Source: Puffinus mauretanicus (lineage: Eukaryota; Chordata; Aves; Procellariiformes; Procellariidae). From it: 64,000 nucleotides of DNA. Location of the stretch: contig JAJKFH010000770.1 of NCBI GenBank assembly GCA_023333565.1, forward strand, positions 868,001-932,000, in the 5' to 3' direction. Shown in pieces: positions 12,754 through 25,500 of the stretch. The notes beneath the pieces are model-generated. The model was given only the letters and a program-made list of their open reading frames with translations, ran no database searches and had not been told where the DNA came from. How positions within the stretch are numbered: the first letter of the stretch is position 1; every line of letters starts with the position of its first letter. The position numbers and the translations under genes were made by a program.

Positions 12754-15700
12754 GTTTGTAAATCTTAACTCCTAGATTCTTAAAAGCATTCTCCAGGTAA
12801 AGCAGAAAGAAAGAGTGATGCAGGACCATGTTCTCAAGGTGATGGAAAACACTATTACTTGACTGAATCTTAACTTAAGCACGGGGAAGGCAGGGCATGT
12901 AAAGACTCTGCCCAGTGCTGGAGTGGAAGTGAACTGTTCGTCTCTATTTTTAAATGTCTCCCTTTCTTTTAGAGTTATATTTAACGTTGTAATGCCTTTA
13001 GATGTCCAGCATTTAAATTATTAGCATTTACACAGTGCATTGATGAGAGGCTGCAAACAAAGTTCTAGCATGACTGGCAAAGAAAGTATTTATGTAAGAG
13101 GTGACTGACAGCAATTTGTCCCACTCTGCTAACTTTCTTCTGTGACTTCTGTGTCAAAAGTGAGTTCTTCAAAACCTCCAGCTCTCTTAATTTTTTAACC
13201 TGCTTGCTGGGAACAAGAAATTTTCTCTTTCCCAGCATTCTCCTTTTCACATTGCCATTACTGCAAGGAAGAGCTGAGTGAAAAGGAGAAAAACCCAAAC
13301 CAGAACAAAAAAAAACTGAACTCAACCTTCATTCCAGAGTCAAATTTGCAATGAGAATCTTTGAGTCTATTTTTGTCCAATTCCATTTGGACAAAATTCA
13401 AGAATTTGATTTTTCCCATTGCTTTACTTTGTACTCTAGTTGACTCGGAAAGCACAGGCCGAAACCAATGCTGAACCACAAAATTCAATTAAAACACAGG
13501 GAGTAAGCAGGGAGAAGAAATCAATGGGTGGATTATTCTATCAGCTGCAGTTCCCATGATCTTCTTATCTTAGCCTGCACTACTAGAAGAGTTGTTGGGA
13601 AGTGGTGTCATTGTAAAATCAGATCAAACTGCTGCTTCCTCTCAGCACATAGCAGAAAATTGGATCAATAGCATGAGCCTGTTCTTCTTTGCTTTCCTTC
13701 TAAGCAGCTGGACTGCCAAATCCATCCATAATATGGAGGCTAATCTGTTTTTTAATCCTCTACTCTCCCACTATGAAGTTAAACAACAGTGCCTGAAACA
13801 AGCACAAATCAGTACAGATGCCAGGCTTCTTAGGTATGTATTTTACTCCTGTTATATGCATCTGGCAACTAAGTCAGACATTTGGAACAGAAATGTTTAT
13901 CAATCATGAAATTGCCCGTGTACTTCTATCATATAGTGTCACTTTTGCAGGTAGAGTGTAATAGCAGTAATTCTGAAGTTTCACATCAAGAGTCCTGGAG
14001 ACCAGTGGAAGTTAACAGAAAGAAGAGAACATGTTCTTGAGCTAGTATGAGCTGTTTCAAAAACTGCCTATCAGTATAGGGACTTTTATTTAAATAGATT
14101 GACAGTCTTCATTTTGAAAAGGCAATGAGCGAAATGTGCTCCTTTTTTTTCTTTCTCTTGTATTCATTAATTATATTAAATTGGTTTACTGATGGAAAAG
14201 AAATGGTGTAAGCCTATATGGATAGTCCTAAATCGTGGAATGGCCAGAACACTGGAGGAAAAAGGGATTGCTGGTGACTCCCTCCAAAAAACTCGCTATT
14301 ATCTATCTGCACTGTGCTGCAGAGCAACAGGCTTCACGTGTCTTTGGTGATAAACAAACTGAAACACTTCACTCTAGTAAATGCAATTCAGCAATTTCAT
14401 GTACCTGGAATAATTGTTACATCATAATACCTATTTTGTGGTTACATGGTGCTAGTTCTGATCCTTCATTCCCTACTTGAAACTTGGTCTCTTTGAAAGT
14501 TTGGTATTTTTAACTGGGTCCAAGTGGTAGATACCAATCTTTTGCTGTTGAAGTGGGAGCTGTACAGTATTTGGGATGTGAGATGGCCTGCAACATTGTG
14601 TAGTGATGTACTCCATTCATAGACGCTGCTGTGTACTCAGAGAGTAATATCAGTGTCTGCTTGCAGAAATAGGTGGATAGACACAATCAACATTGCTCTA
14701 GGTAGTTTGAATGGCTTCCTGACTGTTCATCATAACAGTACATCGTCTCTCTTAAGCACCCACAAGCAACCATAAACATGTCTTCCTTTCTGCACTTCTT
14801 TCAATATATTTATTTTTGTCGCAGAGGGGGGGAGACGGAAAATCCTCTGTGCAGTAGCCACAGAAGCTGATCTACCACTGAGCAGGCACATGGCCAACTG
14901 GATGCATGGGCATATATGCAGATAGCTGAAAGGACAGATGTATCAAATCAGATTTATGAGGTCAGTTTTCCCAGCCAATAAAGTCCAGATTGCTGTCTGC
15001 CCTGTTATAACCTTCCTGTGTTTAAATGGATGTGAAACAGATAATCCAGCCTTTGGCGGGAACACCACTGATAAAACACAAACATTATTTCTGTAGCCAC
15101 ATAAGATTATTTTTCTAATTCAGCAGAAAGTATTGGCTTGAAGATTGTTAAAGAGGTCACAATATTTTTATACTGGTTGTGTGTGAATAAAAATTTTCTC
15201 AGTCCAGAGGAAGGGACAGAGTATGCTTATTTAGTATACTATAGCAGAAGGGAAATTTACATCTTACTGTAATGCAGCAATGTCAGATATGTCCTGAGCA
15301 AACGTATGTAAATGATATCTACTCTTCAAACACTGTAAATCAGCCCATGCTGTTGTGAGCTTTGTGAGCAATATGGACAAAATGCCAATTACAGTTTTGT
15401 GAGTAACGTATATTTGAAGTGTAAATGAAAGAACCATTTCTAGTCTATGCTGCTGCTGTGCTCTCAGGTGGAACTGATTCCATCTTGCTAGGTGTTTTGA
15501 GTTTTGTTTGTATGAAAATCTAGAAAGGATTGTGAGAGCGCTGAACTCAAATGCCCTTGGCACAAAGAATGGTCCTGAGCCCTAGAACAGGCTGGTGTTT
15601 CCTCCAGATGCGAGCCTGAAGGTTCCCACTGCATCACCCTGCAGCTGTGACAGCAGAACACAGGACTTTGTGATGTGTGATTCCTCGCAAACATGCTGCT

Positions 15701-17713
15701 GAAACATAAGGGAAAATTGGGTGGCATGGGTTTAGCCACAGCACGTAATGCTAGGCCAGGAAATGCCAGTTTCATGGAAAAATGGTACACAGATCCACAC
15801 AGACTACCTCTTGAAGGGCCAGTTGTAGCTGTTTAAGAGATTGTTCTATAGAAGGGGACAATATTTTGAGAACTTTTCATCCTACCATTTATAATGTTAA
15901 CTGAGCATGTTATTTTCCCATACCTATAAAATTAAATGCAAATGTCCCATTATGATGGTGCTGTATCAGTTATCTTCAGTATAGTGGTCTGAAACATAAA
16001 GTTGCATTTTTTCCTTTATTTTCGGTAAAACAAAGCAGTTTTCCATTCTATAAAATTCCTTCTCTCAGCAAACAAGCCTAAATTCTTTAAATATTGTTGT
16101 TTGAATCTTTATTTACTTATCCTATGGGAAAAAATGCAAATTAAAATATGAACATTATATGCAAGACACTTCAAGAAGATACTGAAATTTTGTAGTAAAA
16201 ATAGCTTTCTGATGGGAATATATTAAATAACATTGAACTTAAAGGCTCACTGGCAGTGTCAGTTGCCAGCTGCAAAAACATACAGTATTAGGATGGGAAA
16301 CATACGAGGAAAAAGCAGGCACTTGGGAAGAATACATTAGTAAAAATGCTATTTTTATTTAAAGGTCTATACAGCCAAAGTTCATCTTCCAGTGTTCTCT
16401 AAAGATTAGGATTTCAGTGACATCGAAACTTTTGGAACAAACATATTCCTAGAATCATATTGTCCTCACTAAAATCGAATGAGAAGAAACTAATGCATTA
16501 TATTAAAACTTATTCTTGTTGGGGACTTCATAAGCTAATTTTTTTTCTCAGATTTTTGTTTTGCATTGTAAAACTACAGAAGGAAGTGATAATTAGTGCC
16601 CCTAGAAAGTGGCAGGTTATGTTGATTGTTAAAGCCAGTAGGCCACACTGGAAACTATTATAGAAAAGAAACAGCAAAGACAGATAATTCAGATTTTAAG
16701 TTTTACAAAGCTGACACTAAAGTGAAATGTTCACTATGGCACCATCACAGTCAAAATGCATCGCTTTGCAAAACTGGACCTTCCCCATTTCTGTTGCAAT
16801 GTGAAGAATGGACTTGGCTGACATCACAAACACTTTCACAGACTACTTGTCTCATGCCTTCTTTTATCATGCTGGAGCTTGTGTCAGATCTGTGACAGAT
16901 TCCTTGCCTAAACTAGCATTTTCCTTCACCTGCTGTAAAGAGGGCTTCCAACACTTCTCTTTGGGAGAGTTGTCAGGTGTGACTTTCTCCAGTTTCTCTG
17001 AGAAGAGGACGCTCCTGTAGTATCTTCTGAGAGCTTTCTATCATTTAGAGTTCTTTTGTACTGAAGTAGAGATGTGCTAAATTGAAGCATTTGTCTAACT
17101 TTTCAAGCAGCTTTAGATTAAAATGTGTTTATATTAGAAATTAGAGCTCTGCATGTATTTCTCAGGCTGTGCTCTAGAGCAGGCACTTTCAGAAGACCAT
17201 ATTCTTTCAAGCTGCAATCTCTGAGTAAATTAGTAGAATAGGAAGCTTTTTAAAGTGAGATGTGGTTCTCCGTAGTTTTCCCTCGCAATAGGTAACACCT
17301 TGTAAGTGGTTGCGTCTTGTTACCTGTCATCGTTTCAGAAAAGCTTCCATGAACCTGATATCAGAAGGGAGGCACTGTTTACTCCTGCTTATTTCCTCAC
17401 TTCTGAGGTTTTCAAGGACACTTCTCAATTTAGCATTGAGTGTATTTCAGTGAGGATGTTTGAAAACTAAATTAGTACCTTCACATTAGCTCCCAGCTAA
17501 CAAAAAAGCAATCAAGCTGTCGCTTCTTACTTAAATTTTATCTTGACCCTAGGACATAAGCCTCAACTTCTGTTGCCTTGGCCTGAGTTTGCCTGACCTA
17601 GACAACTGTAGGTGTTGACTTAAAGATGCTACATGAATAAGATTGCATTTAGTAACCTATCGTGTGTTTGATGTCTTCTTCTGGGCTACTACTGATAATC
17701 TTTTGGCATTATG
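12754..17713. other. AT-rich non-coding DNA, nothing recognised
   Basis: This is mixed AT-rich sequence without recognisable elements. The open frames (for example at 13592-13909 and 15488-15790) are short, lack family motifs and are not bounded by convincing splice sites. Confidence 0.55.
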
Positions 17714-18620
17714 GAATCATAGAATTATAGAACAATTTGGGTTGGAAGGGACCTTTAAAGGTCATCTAGTCCAACTCCTCTGCAGTGAGCAGGGAGATCT
17801 TCAACTAGATCACGTTGCTCAGACCCACATCCAACCTGACCTTGAACGTTTCCAGGGATGGGGCATCTACCGCCTCTCTGGATAACCTCTGCCACTGTTT
17901 CACCACTCTCATTGTAAAAAATTTCTTCCTTATATCTACTCTAAATCTACCCTCTTTTAGTTTAAAACCGTTACCCCTTGTCCTGTCGCAACAGGCCCTG
18001 CTAAAAAGTTTGCCACCATCTTTCTTATAAGCCCCGTTTAAGTACTGAAAGGCTGCAATAAGGTCTCCCCAAACCTTTCTCTTCTCCAGGCTGAACAACC
18101 CCAACTCTCTCAGCCTTTCTTCATAGGAGAGGCGGTCCATCCCCCTGATCATTTTTGTGGCCTCCTCTGTACCTGCTCCAACAGGTCCATGTCTTTCTTG
18201 TGCTGAGGGCTCCAGAACTGGACGCAGTACTGCAGGTGGGGTCTCACCAGAGTGGAGTAGAGGGGCAGAATCACCTCCTTCGACCTGCTGGCCACGCTGC
18301 TTGTGATGCAGCCCAGGGTACGGTTGGCTTTCTGGGCTGCGAGCGCACATTGCCGGCTCATGTCCAGCTTTTTGTCCACCAGTACCCCCAAGTCCTTCTC
18401 AGCAGGGCTGCTCTCCATCCCTTCATCCCCCAGCCTGTATTGATACCAGGGGTTGCCCCGACCCAGGTGCAGGACCTTGCACTTGGCCTTGCTGAACCTC
18501 ATGAGGTTCACAGGGGCTTACTTCTTGAACTTGTCCGGGTCCTTCTGGATGGCATCCCATCCCTCAGGCGTGTCGACTGCACCACTTGGCTTGATGTCAT
18601 CTGCAAACTTGCTGAGAGTA
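17714..18620 (-). mobile_element. CR1 LINE, 5'-truncated, minus orientation
   Basis: The 3' end lies on the left, with the short ATAGAAT-type terminal repeat at 17716-17731 and the conserved GTTGGAAGGGACCTTTAAAG block. Reading leftward on the minus strand, the element encodes the C-terminal part of CR1 ORF2, the reverse transcriptase thumb and tail: [69 protein letters not shown], and the final SNVI before the stop at about 17805. The frame is broken near 18150-18160, so the product is not intact. Full-length CR1 is several kilobases, and only about the last 0.9 kb remains. The 5' edge is near the 'AGCAAGTTTGCAGATGA'-type sequence at about 18600-18620. It is closely similar to, and inverted relative to, the copy at 19.6-20.4 kb. 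Confidence 0.95.
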
Positions 18621-19648
18621 TATGTAGGAGGTTTTGCTCCGATTTCTCCATTATTTTGTAATTTCTGTTGAAGTCATAGAGGTCTGTCAGTCTACATTAT
18701 CTATTTTGAGAGCACCGGATCTTGTCACTACTTTGTTGGAGGATCTCCATGAAGCAGCATTACTTATTCATTGGAGTTCAACTTCCTTTATAGGTCTGGC
18801 ATTTTTCCTTTCTTTTCAGTCCTTTCATACGGTAAGATGACTATGGTTTTGGATGTAAGTGATGGTGTGCCACATTTTCAGGCTGTCCTTTGGAATTACT
18901 TTGCAACATGCTGACATAAATTGATACATATAAAAAAATCCCATATTAAATTGACATAATTAAAGTAGCCACAAGTTATCCCCACCCCGCTCTGTTAAAG
19001 GCATACAATGCTCTGCTGCAGTTTTTGGTTTGTGGATGTAAGTAACAAAACAAAAGGATCCAGATGTTTTATCTGCTCACATTAAAATGTCACAGTTACA
19101 CAACGGTAAAAAGGCTCTGAATGGATTGGTTGACAGATACAGAACTGAGCGCCTGTCCAAAGGCCTCCTATTGCAAAGTGGATTTTCGAAGCTGAGGATA
19201 TTTGGTATGTAGTCAGAACCACACAAAATACGCAGTTGTCAGACTTCAGGGTCCAGTTTTACCTCAGTGAAATAGATAGCATGACTGTCTTTGGACTTCA
19301 TGGCAGGCAGGTGAGCTTCCAGTTCGCTAGCAGGCAAACTCCATTAAGCTACAATAACCTGTACTTACAAATGTTTCATACTCCCATTGACAACAGTGGT
19401 TTGAACTGGCATAAAGAGAAAGGAAATACTACCAACAGTCGATCTATTTGGGCCCAGTAGTTTTAGGATTTTGTTCTCTGAATACCTCAGAGTCAGAATA
19501 GCTTTGCATTTAATTATATGTGGACTAATACTGTCTCCCAGTAAAAGCTGGGTGAAAATTTGGCAGTATTTTGTTTCCTAGTGATTTAGCAGACATGATA
19601 CTGTAAACCTCCAGCACCCCAGATCTACTCCAGCACACTGGTGTTTCT
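18621..19648. other. Unique spacer between the inverted CR1 copies
   Basis: This is about 1 kb of AT-rich sequence separating the minus-strand and plus-strand CR1 copies. I see no element or exon in it. If both CR1 copies were transcribed together, this would be the loop of an inverted repeat. Confidence 0.6.
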
Positions 19649-20421
19649 CTGAACATGAAGTTCAGTAAGGCCAAGTGCAAGGTCCTGCACATGGGTCGGG
19701 GCAAGCACAAATACAGGCTGGGCAGAGAATGGATTGAGAGCAGTCCTGAGGAGGAGGACTTGGGGGTGTTGGTTGATGAGAAGCTCAACATGAGCCGGCA
19801 ATGTGCGCTCGCAGCCCAGAAAGCCAACCGTACCCTGGGCTGTGTCAAAAGAAGTGTGACCAGCAGGTCGAGGGAGGTGATTCTGCCCCTCTACTCCACT
19901 CTGGTGGGGGCATTCAGCTCTGAGGCCCCCAACATAACATGGACATGGATCTGTTGGAGAGGGTCCAGAGAAGGGCCATGAAAATGATCAGGGGGATGGA
20001 CCGCCTCTCCTATGAAGAAAGGCTGAGAGAGTTGGGGTTGTTCAGCCTGGAGAAGAGAAGGGTTTGGGGAGACCTTATTGCAGCCTTTCAGTACTTAAAC
20101 GGGGCTTATAAGAAAGATGGTGGCAAACTTTTTAGCAGGGCCTGTTGCGACAGGACAAGGGGTAACGGTTTTAAACTAAAAGAGGGTAGATTTAGAGTAG
20201 ATAAAAGGAAGAAATTCTTCACTATGAAGGTGATGAGGCACTGGAACAGGTTGCCCAGGGAAGTTGTGGATGCCCCATCCCTGGAAGTGTTCAAGGCCAG
20301 GTTGGATGCGGCTCTGAGCAACGTGATCTAGTTGAAGATCTCCCTGCTCACTGCAGAGGAGTTGGACTAGATGACCTTTAAAGGTCCCTTCCAACCCAAA
20401 CCATTCTATGATTCTATGATT
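19649..20421 (+). mobile_element. CR1 LINE, 5'-truncated, plus orientation
   Basis: It starts inside ORF2 ([16 protein letters not shown] at 19655) and ends with the CR1 3' block GGTCCCTTCCAACCC followed by ATTCTATGATTCTATGAT at 20403-20420. The second half of the frame (about 19939-20331) is intact to the family stop: [54 protein letters not shown], ending in SNVI. Near 19905-19935 the DNA that normally encodes the [12 protein letters not shown] segment is partly deleted, and the reading frame shifts there. It belongs to the same subfamily as the minus-strand copy at 17.7 kb. By eye the last 115 residues or so of the two differ at about 13 positions. Confidence 0.96.
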
Positions 20422-20752
20422 TGTCATGGTGGAAAGAGCAAGTGTTTAGAATGTGATGCAACAGTTTCATCAAGAGAAGTCAAAAATAGTTGTCTTAGAG
20501 AACTTTAGCTAGAGGCTTAGTTGCTGGCATCTTGGAAGAGAATGGGAAATAAATCTCATGCAGTTGGGTAAAGAATCAGTGACAGATTCTGTGCGAGAAG
20601 GTGCTTGCACCACAAAGGGAAAAGAGCTTCTGTCCTTTATCTTGTGTGCCTGCGGTTGCTGTTATTCCATTAATTTTTGTGATGTAAATGTTAAGCGCAT
20701 GGTGAAGATTACTTCAGAAGTCTGACTTTTTCCATTTTCTTATTTCCCTTCC

Positions 20753-20785
20753 TTTAGTTGGGGAGTTTAGTTGGGGAGTTTAGTT
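20753..20785. repeat. 13-bp tandem repeat, 2.5 copies
   Basis: The unit TTTAGTTGGGGAG starts at 20753 and 20766, followed by a 7-bp partial copy. It is a small slippage-type duplication with no gene association. Confidence 0.85.
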
Positions 20786-22871
20786 CCTTAGGGGGGAGGT
20801 AGTTACAGAATTGCCAATAAACCCTATGAGGACCAGATAACAGTAAGGTGATAGTACACAAATGTCAGACTTCATCCAGTTAATCCCAGGACAGTCACCC
20901 GGATGTGTTTATAGCAGATAATCTAAACACAAACATTAACATTCTAATCTCTGTCATGGTGACTCATAGGCAAGAAAAAACAAAGTAGACAAGCATTTCT
21001 GAGGAGTTAATATCCTGAGGAACAGTGACTTTCCTTCTACAAAATTAAACTGCAGTGTAGCAGATCACCCAGTTCAGCTTTTGGTAAACTAGTATATTTT
21101 GGCCATCTAGCATTAGCAAATAAGTCCCTATAGTTATTCCCTTGAAAAGAAAAATAAGATTCACTGACTGCCACTAGGAGATGAGAACAAATTCCATATA
21201 GCTCCTAAAATGTTGCCAGCTGATCCATCAATATAACATTTATTCTCAGATAATGTCATGTTTCACCTTTATTTCTCATTTGATTGTTTTCAAATTTTAG
21301 GCTTTAAATATGCCAGGATTGTTAATCTGTAGGTTTAGGGGATTAATGTCAGATAATAAGTTCTCCAAAGAGGGGCAAAGAAACCCAAACTTCAGTCTTG
21401 GGGGGCGGGGGCATGACTCCATGACACACAAAAGAAACTGAATGTTAATTCAAATACCGAACAAAACCACGGCAGAAAGTTCCCAGACCAAGACTCCCAG
21501 AGGACACGGACACATAACTACAAAATAAATACTGAGTAATCTTGGACATAAAGAAGTTGTATAAAAATTTTATGCTGCCAAAAATACCACTTCCCATCCA
21601 GCCCAGATAACAGGTGACATTTTTATGTGGTCTTTCGTATTCAAAAGACTTTACGTAAAGAGCCAGATTCAAAGTTCAGAAAAATCAGAGGGCTAAGTTT
21701 GGTCACTTAGTTTTAAAATAGCGATGTAGAAAAACCTCTGCGTATCTACTGCACTACCATCAGCTGTCATCTTATTCTTTTATTTAAAGTTAATTAAGAC
21801 CCTAGAGATGCAGCAATCTTGGAAAGGCTTAGCTGTTCAGTACATAGAGCCATGAGGCTCTGAAATGAAGTGGTTGCCTACCTGAGCTTCTCAGTAGGTA
21901 AATCGGATCAGATTCTAGAAATGTGGCGTTCACCTCTCACGGTCCCAAAGGGATTGCATCAACAAATATTCTCAGAATATGGTTAACGCTGGCCTGTAGG
22001 TTAGAGGTCCTTAGAAACAACAGGGTGGGCTTTGCTTTGCTCCACTCTGCCCTAGTGCCCTAGTCCTAACATAACAGGTTGGCAATTAGAACACTCTCTC
22101 AGAAGATGGGAGATGTGGGTTATTATGTTTTTACAGAAAGAAGAAATTCACCTTGTGCCTCCTGCTTCCTGGATAGGTGCAGTAAAAACTGAGGCAGTGT
22201 AGGGAATGAGTGCAGTATGCTGTAGTGCAAGCAGTTGCATTCACTGCCACATTTCCAATGAATGGGGGCTATAGAGAATTTTGAAAATGAAGTTGCGGGT
22301 GCCTGCTATTGAGAGAGTGGTTCCAGGCTGTGAATCCCATGTGGTTCCTTACAAGCTTGAGTAAAATACCCAGTTCCCAGTGAGCTGTAAGATTTCAGAT
22401 ATGCTCTAGCCTTGTTGTCACTTTTTGTGTAGTCTTTGCTGGTTAGACTGAGCCAGTTAAACTTCCCTCCACGTGGCATGATCATTGCTCTGGAGTGCCT
22501 TGTTCACCACGTGTTGCAGTAGATGTAATCGTAGCACATGGTTCTGAATTCCACAGTTGAGATGAACCACGCAAAACTTAGGTGTTTCAATCATTGATTT
22601 AAAATTGTCTGGAAAGATTTAAAGTGAAGACACATAGAATTCAGTAGAACTATGATTATTTACATCAGCTGAGAGAGGAACTTCCCTGAAAATTATTGGC
22701 AACACTGGTAAATTTTGATATCACTATTTTTTATTAATTTAGTTATTTAATGATTTAACTTCCTCACAGAAATATGTGTAAAATTATAGCGTAGAATTGA
22801 AGTTCATAATCTTTATGTAATCTGTTTCCCTCACAAAATGTAAGAGCGGAGAAAGCAGAGGAGCTCCACAA
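20786..22871. other. AT-rich non-coding DNA, nothing recognised
   Basis: No element or exon can be supported here. A G-run (GGGGGGCGGGGGC type) occurs at about 21399-21412. Confidence 0.55.
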
Positions 22872-22980
22872 TTCCTCTTCATTTTCCTCTCCTGTTCTCC
22901 TCTCCTTTCCTCTCTTCCCCTTGCCCTTGTCCTTGCCCTTGCCCTTCCCTTTGCCCTTTCCCTTCCCCTTTCTTTTTGCC
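22872..22980. repeat. Pyrimidine-rich (CCTTGC)n-like simple repeat
   Basis: The plus strand is almost pure C/T for about 105 bp. It contains repeated CCCTTGCCCTTG units next to TTCCTCTCC units. On the minus strand this gives a low-complexity KGKGKGKG open frame, which is an artefact. Such tracts can adopt triplex-type structures in vitro; no function is implied. Confidence 0.9.
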
Positions 22981-23879
22981 ACAGTGTATGAACTACAGCT
23001 GTAGGCTGTGGAGGAATACAAGTGTCTTTCTCTGAGGAGACACCATTAGTTCCCACTTACTGACAAAGCATAATTCAGAGACTTTGTGCAATCTGCAGAT
23101 TTTATGAATCAGCTGTAAACCAAGTTATCTTCAGTAAAAATTATTCCTCAGTCTCTTTGACTATGAACAGGAAATTTACTATTTGTTCTAGTTAGTGGTA
23201 AAAGCAATCTACTGCTAAAGCATGTTTTTTCTTCTTGTTTTAGGGAACTTTCAAGTAACATTTCTCTTGTCCTTAGTGTGATGTCTCCATGAACTGAACT
23301 TATTCTGGTGACAGGTAAACTGTAAATGCATAGCTATAAATATTTAATGTTGCTATATAAACGATACATACAGTAGTACGTCTCTTGCAAAAGTGTTTAA
23401 TTACATAAGTTCTGTAAGTAACGTAACTGTATAAATTAAAACTACAACAAATTTTGGTTGAGTGAACACTCCCTAGTTATACTTCTCTTTGGCATACTTG
23501 AATTCCACGTTTGCAGTATGCTGAGGCTATCCTTCAATAGAAGCCTTTAGCATTGAAGACAGAGCTGCAGAGCAGGGAATAAGCTATCTTGTTACTTTGC
23601 TTGTTTGGAGTAAAAGTCATGTAGTTGCTGGTGAACAATTGATGTGCAAAATCCTGTTTATGCTAAAGCCAGGTAATGGGAAATGCACTTAAATGGAACC
23701 AAATAAAAACATCATAAAATGTTCTAGTCTGAAGTTATATCAAAATCATAATGATCTATTTCAGAAACCACATTTCAGTGCTGAAACTGCTAGGATGTCA
23801 TGGTCTATGAGAGTAGAGTCCCTATACGTTGGAATGAATGCTTTAGAAGGTAGGTAACGAGACGTGATGAAATAGTCAA
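22981..23879. other. AT-rich non-coding DNA, nothing recognised
   Basis: No supportable feature was found. Confidence 0.55.
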
Positions 23880-24705
23880 TGTCCAGGAAGTCCTGCAGGG
23901 GTCTTGAACCCAGACTCATCAGCATTCATAAGTGATTGGGAATGGGAAAATAATGAGGAGACTCCGTTTTCATGGAAGGTTCTGGTCTTCAATCTCCCTG
24001 AGGATTTACAGGAGGATGTTGTTACATTATGTGTCAAATGAAGTGAAATTGAAGGTCAATGCAGGTAACGTGAAGTGATGCACCAGGATACCAAAAAATC
24101 CCCTCAAAAACCTAATTTTACATTTATAGTAATTGGCTCTGAGCTGACTATTAAAACCCAGGAAAAATACCTATAATAGTCATTGGAGGTTTTTGCTTTT
24201 AATTAGTCTAGAACGGTGAAAAAAAGCAAGGTGACTTCCAGAATAAATCCTGTCACTGTAAAAATTCCCCGTGCCCACATGTGCAGTTCTCATTTCACTG
24301 CTTCAGAAGGAAGATAGTAGAACTGGAAAAGGTTTAAAGAAGGGTGAGAAGGACAGTGAAGAGTATGCAGTTATTTTTCATGCAGAAGCAGCCTAATAAA
24401 TTGAACACTTTAGTCTGGAAAGGAGTAAAATAATGGGGGAAAAGGGAGAGATCTGATAGAATTCTGTTAAGTCATGAGAGACATTGCAAAGGTAATACTA
24501 GTGTGCTTTCTACAACATGAGAAGTAGGGGGCAACAAAAGCCACTCTCAGAGTAAAGAGAAAATGACTGTTCTTCCCATTGCCGTAGAATGTTGTGAACA
24601 TGGGAAATTTGTATGGGTTCAACAGAAGATGAACACATTCCTGAAAAGGAAATCCAGAAAGGACCAATTCTGTCTTCTGATTTAAGAAACCCCTAAAATG
24701 CAAGT
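23880..24705 (+). mobile_element. Ancient CR1/L3-like LINE remnant
   Basis: Several blocks match, in order, the ORF2 3' half of old CR1/L3-type LINEs. They are GAAGTGATGCACCAGGATA (24073-24091), TTGGCTCTGAGCTGACTATT (24134-24153), a TAGTAGAACTGGAAAAGGTT block (24316-24335), a TTTAGTCTGGAAAGGAGTAA block (24409-24428, equivalent to FSLEKRR), GAGATCTGATAGAATTCTGT (24448-24467), and an end block resembling 'WVQQKMNTFL'. No long frame survives and no terminal repeat tail is visible. The family assignment rests on block order rather than on a search. The left edge is approximate. Confidence 0.6.
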
Positions 24706-25278
24706 TTCTGGAGGATGAGAGAATATTTGGGAGCCCTTTAATACATGTACGTCCTAATCTTATACACTTCCGTGGTTACCCTTTAGACGTTATTGTAGGA
24801 AGCAAGATATTTAGCTAAACTGATGTTTGGTCTGATTCACTGCTTATGTGAAGGCACTTTGTGTTGGAGGAAAGTTACATTTACTTGCCACAGTGTAGTA
24901 TCGAATTTATTGAAAAAGGAAGTCCAATTATGAATTTTGTGGCTTTTACATTGAACAAGACAGTTGAAAGTGGACTACTTCTTTCCATTCAAGTTTTTTG
25001 CCTTTTGACTCCACAGAGGGTTGAGTGAAGGAGGGAACCCCTGCTTTTGTGTAACTTATTTACATACGGCTTTTATACTATTCAGTTCTGGACAAACAGT
25101 GCACCGGCACTTAGAGCTGTAATCAGAGAGCGGTTGGCTACCTAAGATACCTATGACCGTCAGTGTAAGCACAAAAAAGAGTAAAAGGGTACAAAAAAAT
25201 AGTGGATACTTACTGTACTACAGGGATTTCTAAGAGTGAGAGAGTAATTTTTACATCTTGTTATATTTCTGGTGATTG

Positions 25279-25394
25279 CATATATGTAATATATAAGATA
25301 TAACATATATAACGATGTCATACATATTGCATTACATTATATATTATACATAATATATTTAATAGATATTATATATCATTATATTTTTTTTTTT
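25279..25394. repeat. AT-rich low-complexity tract ending in poly-T
   Basis: It consists of about 115 bp of ATATAT/TAATAT-type sequence with short palindromes, ending in a T13 run at 25384-25394 and beyond. It lies about 30 bp before a CR1 3' fragment. It is probably an unstable or duplex-unwinding region; nothing else is implied. Confidence 0.85.
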
Positions 25395-25423
25395 CTGGGC
25401 GATGCTGTTAGTCATATGATTTT

Positions 25424-25500
25424 AGGTAGTCCTGCGCGGAGCAGGGAGTTGGACTCGATGATCCTTACGGGTTCCTTCCAATTTGAGATATTCTATGATC
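25424..25500 (+). mobile_element. CR1 3'-end fragment
   Basis: This short piece contains the canonical CR1 3' UTR end: GGAGCAGGGAGTTGGACTCG, then GATGATCCTTACGGGTTCCTTCC, and the terminal ATTCTATGATC at 25490-25500. Coordinates are approximate at the left. It carries no coding portion. The sequence belongs to a different CR1 subfamily from the copies at 17.7 and 19.6 kb, which read CTAGATGACCTTTAAAGG at this position. Confidence 0.9.

Noticed and set aside
22764..23056. Lysine/glycine-repeat frames on the minus strand
   Set aside because: They are translations of the (CCTTGC)n-like pyrimidine repeat.
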